Shown here one piece after another: positions 8,327 through 17,053 of a DNA stretch of 37,605 nt; position 1 is the first letter of the stretch; the number at the start of each line of letters is the position of its first letter. The translations under genes and the position numbers were made by a program. Where the stretch lies: contig DAIUCV010000006.1 of the NCBI GenBank assembly GCA_036846005.1, positions 1 through 37,605 of the forward strand. Direction: 5' to 3'. This stretch comes from DATEXQ01 sp036846005 (GTDB lineage Bacteria; Patescibacteriota; Microgenomatia; UBA8517). The notes under the pieces were generated by a model. That model worked only from the letters and a program-made list of their open reading frames with translations. It did no database searches and was not told the DNA's origin.

Positions 8327-9987
8327 CTCACATCCTTAAGGAGATTTCTTCCGGTCATTTCTCCAGGCATCTCAAGAGCAAGTAAAGCCAAAACAGTAGG
8401 AGCAATATCTCCCAGTATTCCCGCACTTAAGGTTTGGGCTTTACCCAATAAACTTTTGGAAACTGCTATAAAGGGAACGGAGTTTGAATTATGTTCGGTA
8501 TCAATTTGCCCTGTATGCAGGTTAATCATCTCTTCGGCATTGCCATGGTCTGCGGTTACTATTAAAGTACCACCGTAGGCAAGAATAAAATTGGCTATTT
8601 TACCCAAACATTCATCCACAACTTCACAAGCTTTTACTGCAGGACCTATGTTTCCGGTGTGACCTACCATATCTGCATTGGCAAAATTGATTAGAATGAA
8701 TGAGTAATGTTCCCGGGAGCGTAAAATCTCCAATAATTTTTCGGTTACTTCATAAGCCGACATTTCAGGCTTCTGATCATAAGTAGGTACATTGGGAGAC
8801 GGAACTATAATTCTTTCTTCCTGAGAAAAGGGGGCTTCTCTTTGGCCGTTAAAATAAAAGGTCACAAATCGTTCCTTTTCGGATTCAGACATCCGTAGTT
8901 GTCTTAATCCTGCTTCAGATATGATTCTTCCCAAGGGCATGGCAATAACCTCGGGAGTAATTGCCACTTTGGCTCCGGCATCAACCAATGATTTGCTGTA
9001 CTGGGTCATGGTTACAAAATACAAATTATTTAAGGGTTCACCTCTATTGAATATCTTTTGATGAAATAGAACTCTTGCCGCTATATGGGTTTTTTCGTAT
9101 TTTTCAAGATATGGGTCAAAATCAAGTGCAATACTATCCTCTTTAAAATCTTTAATTAAGAAAGATGCCGTTAATTGCCTGGGTCTATCGATTCTGAAAT
9201 TGAAAAAAATAACACTGTCGTTACTTTGAATTAAAGCCATCGGAGTTCCTGCCGGGTCGCTAATTAAACATGGTTCGATAAATTCATCCGTTTTCCCTTG
9301 GGAATAAGAAAGAGCGATTGCCTCTTCGCAGGTTTTTATCAAATGACCTTCTCCTTTGGTTAGAGCAAAATAAGCTTTGGCCGTTCTGTCCCAGCGTCTG
9401 TCCCTATCCATTGCCCAGTACCTTCCCATTATTGAGGCAATTTGTCCCACCTTTTCTCTTTCCAAAACTCCTTTTAAATTTCTGATGTAAGTTAAAGAAG
9501 CTGTAGGAGGAGAATCCCTACCGTCAGTTATTATATGTAAAAATACATTATTAAATTTCTTAATTTTTGCCAGATGAATAAGTGCGTATAAATGATCGGC
9601 ATTCGAATGGACTCCTCCTGCTCCCAAAAGTCCAATAAGGTGCAGTTTTGAATTGTTTTTACGGGCATTTTCGATTGCATCAATTAAAACTTGATTTTCA
9701 AAAAAAGATCCATCGGCTATAGATATATTAATTCTCTCCAAATCCTGATATACGATCCTGCCTGCCCCTAAATTAAGATGTCCTGTTTCTGTATTTCCGG
9801 CTCCGTCTCGGGGTAATCCTACTGCTTCTCCTGAAGCTTTAAGCTGGGTATGGGGGTAAGATGCCCACAAACGATTGTAATTAACCGTTTTAGCAAGAGA
9901 TATAGCATTTCCCGGACTCGGTTGAGATATTCCCCAACCATCCAATATTGCCAAAATTACAGTTTTCTTTTCTTCCAGGAGGCTCAT
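8323..9987 (-). CDS. gpmI: 2,3-bisphosphoglycerate-independent phosphoglycerate mutase
   Basis: GpmI interconverts 3- and 2-phosphoglycerate in the cytoplasm and belongs to the alkaline phosphatase superfamily with two metal ions. Visible are the first metal motif ILDGWGI (14-20), the nucleophile loop GNTETGHLNLGAGR (64-77), ITDGRDSPP, the DMVGHTG and TADHGNAEEM metal motifs, and DTEHNSNSVPF. At the position of the phosphorylated serine (family motif NSEVGH) this protein has Thr66 (NTETGH), an unusual substitution. The length of 554 is somewhat above the usual 510. It is the last gene of ppsA-eno-gpmI, 11 nt after eno, so three consecutive steps linking pyruvate to 3-phosphoglycerate are co-transcribed. 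Confidence 0.94.
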   Translation of the reverse strand: MSLLEEKKTVILAILDGWGISQPSPGNAISLAKTVNYNRLWASYPHTQLKASGEAVGLPRDGAGNTETGHLNLGAGRIVYQDLERINISIADGSFFENQVLIDAIENARKNNSKLHLIGLLGAGGVHSNADHLYALIHLAKIKKFNNVFLHIITDGRDSPPTASLTYIRNLKGVLEREKVGQIASIMGRYWAMDRDRRWDRTAKAYFALTKGEGHLIKTCEEAIALSYSQGKTDEFIEPCLISDPAGTPMALIQSNDSVIFFNFRIDRPRQLTASFLIKDFKEDSIALDFDPYLEKYEKTHIAARVLFHQKIFNRGEPLNNLYFVTMTQYSKSLVDAGAKVAITPEVIAMPLGRIISEAGLRQLRMSESEKERFVTFYFNGQREAPFSQEERIIVPSPNVPTYDQKPEMSAYEVTEKLLEILRSREHYSFILINFANADMVGHTGNIGPAVKACEVVDECLGKIANFILAYGGTLIVTADHGNAEEMINLHTGQIDTEHNSNSVPFIAVSKSLLGKAQTLSAGILGDIAPTVLALLALEMPGEMTGRNLLKDVS

Positions 9988-9998
9988 TGATCTTTATT

Positions 9999-11258
9999 TT
10001 AGGATAATTCCGTCTCTATGCTTGAAAGTCTATTGTATTTAGCTACTCTTTCTCCTCTGGCAGGACCTCCAAATTTAACATAATCTGCTCCGACTCCAAC
10101 CGCAAAATCTACTATAAACCAATCGTTGGTTTCACCTGATCTGTGGGAGACTATTACTTTCCAGTTTGCCAATTTTGCCATTTTAATTACCGCCAATGTC
10201 TCTGTTATGGTTCCTATCTGATTGGGTTTTACCAAAATACTATTGCAGGCTTTTTCTTTGATCGCTTTATCCAGTCGTTTGGTATTAGTAACCAATAAAT
10301 CATCACCAACGATTAACATTTGAGAGGACAATAGGGCGGTTAATTTTGTCCAACTTTCCCAGGCATCTTCATACAAACCGTCTTCCAAAATAGCCAAGTT
10401 ATACTGTTCATTCAGACTTTTATAGTATTCTATCAACTGATTTTCATCTAAAGGAGAAGATTTGTCTCTGATAATATAGGTTCCATTCTTATATAAGTTA
10501 TTGGCAGATACATCTAATCCCAGATGTAAATCTCTTCCCAATTTATACGGAGTTAATTTAACTGCTTCAACTATTACCTCCAAGGCATCGGCATTGGTAA
10601 ATAGATTGGGTGCATAACCTCCTTCATGGCCTACCGAATGAATCGCACCCCTTCTTTCCAGAGTTTTTCCTACACTGGTATAAACCTCCACACCAATCTG
10701 TAACCCCTGACTATAAGTTTTACTGGATGAAGGAATGACATGGAATTCCTGGAAATCCAGGTTACCCGCACCATGAAGTCCTCCATTGATCATATTAAAA
10801 ATAGGGGTAGGAATTTTTAAAGTAGGTTGTAAACCTGACCTCTGGGCAAGAGAAAATATCCAGGTATAGAGACTTTGCTGCTGAGCCATGGCTGCAGCTT
10901 TGGCTATAACTTCGGAAATAGCCAGAATTGCATTTGCTCCCAGTTTGGATTTATTCTCTGTTCCATCCATACTTATTAACTTTGAGTCTATTTCCTCCTG
11001 TGCTGTCGGATCTTTACCGATTAGAGCAGGTGATATTATCTTATTAACATTCTCTACTGCTTTTAAAACTCCTGTTCCGTTATATCTTTTAGGATCATTG
11101 TCTCTTAATTCCAAAGCTTCATATGTTCCTGTTGATGTCCCTGAAGGAACCGAAACCACTCCGATATGACCCGAGTCGAGTTGACACGCAGCCTCAATTG
11201 TGGGTAATCCTCGGGAATCCAAAATTTCCCTGGCCCAAATTTTAGTTATTTTTGCCAT
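9999..11258 (-). CDS. eno: Enolase (divergent)
   Basis: Enolase converts 2-phosphoglycerate to phosphoenolpyruvate. At 419 residues it is near normal length. The active-site elements are present: DFQEF, the catalytic Glu in GHEGGYAPN, metal ligands in LGLDVSANN, LEDGLYED and GDDLLVTN, the catalytic Lys in ILVKPNQIGT, SHRSGET, and VKFGGPARGERVAKYN. Several usually fixed residues differ: GDEGG is GHEGG, IEDP is LEDG, and KTGAPARSER is KFGGPARGER. The residues that do chemistry appear intact, so it should be active, but it belongs to a diverged branch. It starts 9 nt after the ppsA stop and is co-transcribed with it. Confidence 0.93.
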   Translation of the reverse strand: MAKITKIWAREILDSRGLPTIEAACQLDSGHIGVVSVPSGTSTGTYEALELRDNDPKRYNGTGVLKAVENVNKIISPALIGKDPTAQEEIDSKLISMDGTENKSKLGANAILAISEVIAKAAAMAQQQSLYTWIFSLAQRSGLQPTLKIPTPIFNMINGGLHGAGNLDFQEFHVIPSSSKTYSQGLQIGVEVYTSVGKTLERRGAIHSVGHEGGYAPNLFTNADALEVIVEAVKLTPYKLGRDLHLGLDVSANNLYKNGTYIIRDKSSPLDENQLIEYYKSLNEQYNLAILEDGLYEDAWESWTKLTALLSSQMLIVGDDLLVTNTKRLDKAIKEKACNSILVKPNQIGTITETLAVIKMAKLANWKVIVSHRSGETNDWFIVDFAVGVGADYVKFGGPARGERVAKYNRLSSIETELS

Positions 11259-11267
11259 AATATTAAT

Positions 11268-13520
11268 TTATAAATTATCTTCAGTTTCTGCAATAATCTT
11301 TCTTACTCTATTGATTGCATCCGGATTAACAGAGATGCTGGTTATACCGTACCTTACTAATTTTCTTACCATTTCATCATAAGTTGACGGTGCTTGTCCA
11401 CAAATGGATGAACTTATCCCGAATTTCTGACATTTATGAATTATTCTTTTTAAGGACCAGGAAACAACATCGGAGTTTTCGTCAAATGCTTTGGCAACCT
11501 CTTCATTATCCCTATCGGTTCCCGTCAAAAGCATCGTTAAGTCATTTGATCCGATTGAAACCCCGTCAATACCTACCTTAACAAAATCGTCAAACATGAT
11601 TACATTTACCGGAAGCTCAACCATCATCCAAAATTTAAAGGTAGGACTTTCAAATAGATCCTCGGCAGCAACAATTCTTCTCACCCTTGTCAATTCCTCG
11701 GGTGATCTGACATAGGGAACCATCAGCCATAAATTATTGTATTTCTTTCTGACCAATTTTATAGCTTTTAATTCCAGAGCAAAAACCTCAGGGGTTGCGA
11801 TATAACGAAAAGCACCCCTAAACCCCAGCATGGGATTAGATTCTTCGGGTTCCCAAGCTTTACCTCCTTTTAATATCCGATACTCATTGGTTTTAAAGTC
11901 GGTTGCCCGATAAACAACCGGTCTGGGGTAAAATGCCGAACAAAATCTGGCAATATCTTTGGCGAGCTTTAAAACATAATCATCCTGCTTTTTCATTTTT
12001 ATGGCCTCTTTGGGATGAATTCCGATATTGGCTATCATAAATTCGGCTCTGAGAAGTCCTACTCCGTCTACATTTAACTTTGAAAGTTCTAAAACCCTTT
12101 CGGGTTCAGCCAAATTAAGATAGACTCGGGTTGCGGTTTTTCTTTTATATTCCTTTTCTTTTACTTCCTTTTTTATATCCAACTTAATTTTATTTCCCAA
12201 AAATACCAAGCCTCTGGTTCCGTCAACACTTACTACCATTCCTTCCTCCAACTTGGTTGTTGCATCATTTGTTCCCACCACGCAAGGAACTCCCAGTTCC
12301 CGGGAGACTATAGCGGCATGGGAGGTTAATCCCCCTTTATCGGTTACTATCGCACAGGCTTTCTTCATGGCAGGTACAAAGTCGGGTGATGTCATTACCG
12401 AAACCAAAACATCTCCTGCATGAATTTTGGAAATTTCTTTGGCATCTTTAACAATTTTTACAGGTCCTGTTCCGATACCCGGACTGGCTGACGTTCCTGT
12501 AAGAATAGGAGCGACGCTTTTGGTTAATTCATTTGTTTTTTTATTTATTACTTCCTTTTGAATTGTAGTAACCGGTCTTGTTTGGACGATATAAATCTTA
12601 TTTTTTTCTTTAGCCCATTCAATATCTTGGGGAAAATAATAATGATCCTGTAATTTATTGGCTATTTTCCCCAGCCAAATTATCTCTTCGTCTTTAATTT
12701 TTTGCCTATCTATCAGTTTTTTGGGTACAGCTACCTCTTTAACACCGTTTTTACCCCTCACAAGCATCACTTTCTGACTTGAAATCTCTTTCGAAAGTAT
12801 GGCAAATGTTTCCTTTTGGATAACATACTTATCGGGTACAACTGAACCCTGAACTATCAATTCACCCAACCCCCAAATAGCCTCGACTATTATCTTGTCC
12901 TTTTCATTGGTTACCGGATCAATAGTAAAAATTACTCCTGACACTTCGGAGGAAATCATTTTTTGCACAATTACTGATATTTTTACTTTTTCGTGGGGAA
13001 TTTTATTTTGTACCCGATAAAAAATAGAGCGTTCGGTAAAAAGAGACGCCCAGCATTTTCTTACAGCTTCAATAAGAGTTGATTCTCCTTTAACATTCAA
13101 ATAAGTTATCTGTTGACCTGCAAAAGATGCTCCGGGCATATCTTCTGCTGTTGCTGATGATCTAACCGCAACCAAGGCATTTGAAAAAGTACCGGATAAT
13201 TTTTTATAAGACTTGGCTACCTCAGAAAAAATATCTTTAGATATTTTTCCCTTCATTAAAAGACTTCTGATTTTAGTTGAGGCTGTTCTTAACTGCTGGG
13301 GATCATTTACATCGGTTATTTTTAAAATATCGTAAATACTCTTTAATAAATTATTTTCTTTTAAGAAGATATCATAGGCATAAATTGTGATGGCAAAGCC
13401 TTGAGGAACCGGAAAACCCGAATTTACCATCTCACCCAAATTTGCACCTTTTCCACCCACAATTTCAGTATCTTCTTTGTTTATTTCTTTAAAAGGTAAT
13501 ATTAGAGGTTTGGCAGACAT
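11268..13520 (-). CDS. ppsA: Phosphoenolpyruvate synthase (pyruvate, water dikinase)
   Basis: PpsA makes phosphoenolpyruvate from pyruvate with ATP hydrolysed to AMP and phosphate, the entry to gluconeogenesis. The 750-residue protein shows the ATP-grasp domain (VGGKGANLGEM at 21-31, VRSSATAEDMPGASFAGQ, QTRPVTT), the swivelling phosphohistidine domain with His401 (GGLTSHAAIVSRELGVPCVVG) and the TIM-barrel domain (VGLLRAEFM, NPMLGFRGAFRY, SIGSNDLTMLLTGTDRDN) with the catalytic Cys in SICGQAPS. Family members are usually about 790 residues. It leads the ppsA-eno-gpmI operon. A perfect TATAAT close to ATG implies a 1-3 nt leader. Pyruvate phosphate dikinase is less likely, because the characteristic long linker domains are absent. 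Confidence 0.95.
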   Translation of the reverse strand: MSAKPLILPFKEINKEDTEIVGGKGANLGEMVNSGFPVPQGFAITIYAYDIFLKENNLLKSIYDILKITDVNDPQQLRTASTKIRSLLMKGKISKDIFSEVAKSYKKLSGTFSNALVAVRSSATAEDMPGASFAGQQITYLNVKGESTLIEAVRKCWASLFTERSIFYRVQNKIPHEKVKISVIVQKMISSEVSGVIFTIDPVTNEKDKIIVEAIWGLGELIVQGSVVPDKYVIQKETFAILSKEISSQKVMLVRGKNGVKEVAVPKKLIDRQKIKDEEIIWLGKIANKLQDHYYFPQDIEWAKEKNKIYIVQTRPVTTIQKEVINKKTNELTKSVAPILTGTSASPGIGTGPVKIVKDAKEISKIHAGDVLVSVMTSPDFVPAMKKACAIVTDKGGLTSHAAIVSRELGVPCVVGTNDATTKLEEGMVVSVDGTRGLVFLGNKIKLDIKKEVKEKEYKRKTATRVYLNLAEPERVLELSKLNVDGVGLLRAEFMIANIGIHPKEAIKMKKQDDYVLKLAKDIARFCSAFYPRPVVYRATDFKTNEYRILKGGKAWEPEESNPMLGFRGAFRYIATPEVFALELKAIKLVRKKYNNLWLMVPYVRSPEELTRVRRIVAAEDLFESPTFKFWMMVELPVNVIMFDDFVKVGIDGVSIGSNDLTMLLTGTDRDNEEVAKAFDENSDVVSWSLKRIIHKCQKFGISSSICGQAPSTYDEMVRKLVRYGITSISVNPDAINRVRKIIAETEDNL

Positions 13521-13529
13521 TGCAAATTA

Positions 13530-13558
13530 ATTATAGAGTAAAAATCGGAAATTATGAA
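13530..13558 (-). promoter_or_regulatory. ppsA promoter
   Basis: On the minus strand: TTCATA (13558-13553), 17 nt, perfect TATAAT (13535-13530). Predicted initiation at 13523-13521 leaves 1-3 nt before ATG 13520. No Shine-Dalgarno sequence. Confidence 0.55.
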
Positions 13559-14626
13559 TTACTTTAATTTCTCTTTAAAATAATCAACCCATGGGATAGA
13601 TTTGGGGTCAGCACCGTTAAGAAGAGCCAAATAAAAAGAAACGAACGATCCCAATATCATTATCTCAAAGGCCTGCATCAGTTTGGTTTCAAGAGTAGCC
13701 GTATATTTAAGATAATTAATGCTGTTTTTTTCTACCACATCCATGGTAATAGGATAGCGTTTGACTACATTGGGTGAATAAAGATTAGACTCGATAAAAA
13801 GAAAGTTTAAAAGTTCTTTGGCTTTGGCGGGATATTTTAACCCTTCCATTAGATGATGATTTAATTCGGGAATATCAAATAAAGAACTAAAAGATTTTGC
13901 CGTTTCGTTGATCTGATTCTTAAACGAGTGTGCACTTCCCAAAAGATGCTCGCTGGCAACCAAAATTGGAATTGTATCTTTAATCTTTAAGGCAATACTT
14001 TTGGCCAAATTTGAATTTTCGGGAATATCAACATCAAATTCTTTAGTTAATTTTCTAATTTCCGTAATACATTTTTCAATTTCTTCATCCAAAGTAAAAA
14101 TAAATTCACAACGCGAAAGAATAGCCAATATTCCGGCAACTGAATAACCCAAACCGAATCTGGGTTGATTAGAAGGATTTTCTTTAGGATCAAAAATATA
14201 TGAGGGGATATTGTTTTGTTTAAACAAATCAGCCAGTTTACCGCCTGTGGTAATCCCAAATATTTGAGCGTTTCTATTTAAGGCTTCATAAAAGTCAGAA
14301 ATAGTTTCTTCGGTATTACCGGAATAGGAAGAAATAATAATCAGAGTGTCTTTATTTACATATTTGGGTATATGAAACTGGGTAAAAACTTCAATTGGAG
14401 TTCTGGCTCTTTCGGGAATAAGCGAATCAATTATTCTTCCTCCCAGGGCAGAACCTCCCATTCCGGCAATAACCACGTTTTTAGAAAGCGAACATTCTTG
14501 GGGTGTTGGCAGATTTTTTATTTCTTTCCAGGCTTGTTCAACCTGATCGGGAAGTTTTCTTATCGAATCCAATACAAATCCCGTATCAAAAATTTTAATT
14601 TCTTCGGCCGAATTAATATTAACCAT
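13559..14626 (-). CDS. Bifunctional phosphoglucose/phosphomannose isomerase
   Basis: This cytoplasmic SIS-domain sugar isomerase interconverts fructose 6-phosphate with glucose 6-phosphate and mannose 6-phosphate. It has 355 residues from ATG 14626. Motifs: the SIS glycine-rich loop GMGGSALGGRI (55-65), the phosphate-binding SSYSGNTEETISDF, and the PELNHHLMEGL segment, where bifunctional PGI/PMI enzymes carry the catalytic Glu/His. The frame is open six codons further to a TTG at 14644, but ATG 14626 is preferred: it overlaps the upstream gene's 3' end by 8 nt, typical of translational coupling. It follows the phosphohexomutase gene, so the pair links glycolysis to sugar-1-phosphates for cell-surface polysaccharides. 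Confidence 0.9.
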   Translation of the reverse strand: MVNINSAEEIKIFDTGFVLDSIRKLPDQVEQAWKEIKNLPTPQECSLSKNVVIAGMGGSALGGRIIDSLIPERARTPIEVFTQFHIPKYVNKDTLIIISSYSGNTEETISDFYEALNRNAQIFGITTGGKLADLFKQNNIPSYIFDPKENPSNQPRFGLGYSVAGILAILSRCEFIFTLDEEIEKCITEIRKLTKEFDVDIPENSNLAKSIALKIKDTIPILVASEHLLGSAHSFKNQINETAKSFSSLFDIPELNHHLMEGLKYPAKAKELLNFLFIESNLYSPNVVKRYPITMDVVEKNSINYLKYTATLETKLMQAFEIMILGSFVSFYLALLNGADPKSIPWVDYFKEKLK

Positions 14627-15947
14627 TGACTTTTCTTTTAACAAAATCTAATCCTTCTTTAATCAAGTTTTGGGCTTTTTCTTTAGATTTACTTTCAACA
14701 AACACCCTAAACTCAGGTGCATTCAAGGATGAGCGAAATAGAATCCAAGTATTATCATTTAACCATATCTTGAGTCCGTCTGTTTCATCAATTTTTTCGC
14801 CTTTAAAGTTTTCTTTTGCTTCATTTATTATTTTATCTTTTAGTTCCCATTTATAGGCTACTTTATCCCTATAGATATAATATTTCGGCAGTTCGGCTAC
14901 AACTTCAGATAACCTTTTGTTGCTTTTGGCCAGAATATTTAATATTTCAATGGTCGAATGCCCTCCGTCTCTACTTAACATCTCGGCAAATATTCCCCCT
15001 CCGTTTGCCTCAAATCCAAATGAGGCTTTCTTTTCCTTCATTTTCTCCACCACATAGGGAGAACCCACCTTTGTTCTTTCTACTTTTTTCCCGATTTTAT
15101 CTATTACTTGTGAGGCATTAATAGGTGTAACAATAGTATCACCCTCTACCTCTCTTGCTATTAAGGTTCCTGTGTAATCTCCGGTAATAAAACTTCCTTT
15201 TTCGTCAATAAAAACAACTCTGTCTCCGTCGGCATCATAACCTACTCCAAAATCTGCCTTTACATCCTTAACTTTAGCTATTAAATTGCTATAATCCGAC
15301 TCTATTTCAGTGTCCCTGGCATAAAATTCTCCCTGTATAGAACAATTCATTTCAATAACTTCTAAACCCAATCTTTTAAGAACTTGCGGCATGGTATCTG
15401 ACTGCGCACCGTTTCCGGCATCAACTACCACTTTCCATGCCGGGAGGGGTTTTTGAGCTAAACTAAACAAATACTCCTGATAGCTTTCGTTGGCTCTATT
15501 TTCATTAGTTATATTTTTATTAAGACTAGTATATTTAATTTTATCTTTATTGGCAGCGTAGATTTGTTCTATTTCTTTTTCGTTAACCTTTAATATTTCT
15601 TCTTTGAATGCAAAAAATTTAATACCGTTCAAATCCGCTTTAATATGGCTTCCGGATACCATTAAACTTCCGGAAAACATATTATCAACCTTAAGAATAT
15701 AATTTACGGCCGGTATTGGAGTTGCACCTTCGTCAAACACTTCTCTTCCTGCAAAGACAAGTCCCGATATTATGGCTTCTTTAATTCTGGGGCTTGAACC
15801 CCGGGGATCCATTCCTATTGCTATCGCCCCCATTTCATTATGAGATTTTAAAAACAATGAATAAGTTCTACCGATATCAAAACAGAATTGATTGGTAAAA
15901 AGATCATCTGCCGATCCTCTGATACCGCTGGTTCCGAATAACTTCAT
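14619..15947 (-). CDS. Phosphomannomutase/phosphoglucomutase family protein
   Basis: This alpha-D-phosphohexomutase (442 aa) interconverts hexose 6- and 1-phosphates. In order: KLFGTSGIRG start, MDPRGSSPRI (46-55), the phosphoserine loop VSGSHIKADLNG (97-108, Ser100 before His), the Mg-binding GYDADGDRVVF, the sugar-binding FEANGGG and RDGGHSTIEIL, and the C-terminal phosphate-binding LFRSSLNAPEFRVF. The phosphoserine loop deviates from the usual TASHNP, so the exact sugar preference (mannose, glucose or glucosamine) cannot be assigned. It starts 6 nt after the delta-like gene stop and overlaps the isomerase gene downstream. Confidence 0.9.
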   Translation of the reverse strand: MKLFGTSGIRGSADDLFTNQFCFDIGRTYSLFLKSHNEMGAIAIGMDPRGSSPRIKEAIISGLVFAGREVFDEGATPIPAVNYILKVDNMFSGSLMVSGSHIKADLNGIKFFAFKEEILKVNEKEIEQIYAANKDKIKYTSLNKNITNENRANESYQEYLFSLAQKPLPAWKVVVDAGNGAQSDTMPQVLKRLGLEVIEMNCSIQGEFYARDTEIESDYSNLIAKVKDVKADFGVGYDADGDRVVFIDEKGSFITGDYTGTLIAREVEGDTIVTPINASQVIDKIGKKVERTKVGSPYVVEKMKEKKASFGFEANGGGIFAEMLSRDGGHSTIEILNILAKSNKRLSEVVAELPKYYIYRDKVAYKWELKDKIINEAKENFKGEKIDETDGLKIWLNDNTWILFRSSLNAPEFRVFVESKSKEKAQNLIKEGLDFVKRKVNG

Positions 15948-15953
15948 GCTGTT

Positions 15954-16622
15954 TCATTCTAATTCGCTGGCAATCAACAGGTCAAGGGAATCAATGAGGG
16001 AACTTTTGGAAGTTTTAGCTTTGATATCAATTTCAGCCATTAATTTGATTATTCTTTTTAATTTGTTTAGAGTAAATTTTTCTGCCTGATACTCAAGTTT
16101 TTTTACTCTCCAGGATGCAAAGGGGATTGCAGAAGGTTCGCATTTCACCAGATAAAGGTTTTTTAGATGTCCGGAAAGAAGTAAAAATATAAATTCAATA
16201 GGTTCGTTTTCGATAACTTGATGCAGATAATTTATACAGGTTTTGGATGACGGATAAAAAGATTCCAAAAATTTAAAAATGTTATTTTGTAATTTATACT
16301 CTTCAACTTTTATGTTTTTACCAAAATATTTTAAAAATGATATCGACAATATTCCTTTTTCAAAAATTATCATATTTCCCTTTAGATTTTCAGCATTTTT
16401 GGCTAACCATAAAATATCTCCCTTTTTCAATTTTTTGGGATTTTCCATAATGTAAAGACTTTCGGTCTTAAAAAGAGACGGAGAAATTAAAATTTCCTTA
16501 AGAAGAGATTCTTCGTTGATTTTAGTAATTTGCCAATTTTTTTGCTTGGCAACAGTTTCAATATGAATGAGTCTTTTGAAAGAATCGTTGGTATTTTCTC
16601 CCTGAATAACTACTATTTTCAT
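15954..16622 (-). CDS. DNA polymerase III delta subunit-like protein (short HolA)
   Basis: The C-terminal third (PFASWRVKKLEYQAEKFT..LKRIIKLMAEIDIKAKTSKS..SLDLLIA) has the pattern of HolA domain III: a W, a KL..QA helix, then a D..AKT segment. HolA is the clamp-loader subunit that opens the sliding clamp. At 222 residues it is much shorter than the usual 330-340 and lacks a recognisable full N-terminal domain. This is probably a reduced CPR-type delta rather than a truncation, because the N-terminus MKIVVIQGENTNDSFKRL resembles the normal start (short strand, then G(E/D)N). The gene is packed between the metallopeptidase and phosphohexomutase genes. A GATAAT 6 nt before ATG could give an internal leaderless transcript. 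Confidence 0.65.
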   Translation of the reverse strand: MKIVVIQGENTNDSFKRLIHIETVAKQKNWQITKINEESLLKEILISPSLFKTESLYIMENPKKLKKGDILWLAKNAENLKGNMIIFEKGILSISFLKYFGKNIKVEEYKLQNNIFKFLESFYPSSKTCINYLHQVIENEPIEFIFLLLSGHLKNLYLVKCEPSAIPFASWRVKKLEYQAEKFTLNKLKRIIKLMAEIDIKAKTSKSSLIDSLDLLIASELE

Positions 16623-16633
16623 ATTAATATTAT

Positions 16634-17053
16634 CTATTTTATACCTTTATATTGTACGACTAATCTTTTTACTCTGTCTTTAAAGTTTCTTTTACCTTTT
16701 CTGAAATGGGGAACTAGCGATCCTGAGAAATTACTGGGGATATGCGCAAGTTCGTGCAGTAAGATTTCTTCCTGTTCTGAACTTTTTAAATGATCGTAAT
16801 TTTCAGATATTACTTCCAAGATGTACGCGGGTTCAACCTTTAAAGCTTTTTGCCAAATTTTGACTAAACCCCAAATTCTGGCTCTGGCATAAGTTTTGGC
16901 TCCGTGACTCCTGTAACAAAATAACCTAGATTTTTTAACCCAATTTATATCTAGGTTACTTATTAATTTCGATACTTTTCTCTTGATATCAGGGGCACTC
17001 ACCCACTCTACTTTTCCTTTTCTTTTAGGAAGATAGTTTAAAAACCTCTGCAC
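16634..17053 (-). CDS. Putative zinc metallopeptidase (phage-metallopeptidase-like)
   Basis: This small basic protein has the zincin motif LLHELAHIP, followed 11 residues later by PHFRKGKRNF, the probable third ligand. The order HExxH then a PHxxKG segment matches the putative phage metallopeptidase family (PF18894-like), of unknown biological role. The frame extends to an ATG at 17071, 47 nt inside the upstream gene. I prefer GTG 17053 because AGGAGG lies 9 nt before it; the longer version would have 145 residues instead of 139. It sits between the EF-Tu-like gene and the delta-like gene in the ruvC operon. Confidence 0.75.
   Translation of the reverse strand: MQRFLNYLPKRKGKVEWVSAPDIKRKVSKLISNLDINWVKKSRLFCYRSHGAKTYARARIWGLVKIWQKALKVEPAYILEVISENYDHLKSSEQEEILLHELAHIPSNFSGSLVPHFRKGKRNFKDRVKRLVVQYKGIK

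Noticed and set aside
10888..11169. Plus-strand ORFs opposite enolase, ppsA and dnaE
   Set aside because: They mirror strongly conserved minus-strand genes, lack any recognisable domain, and have no upstream signals.
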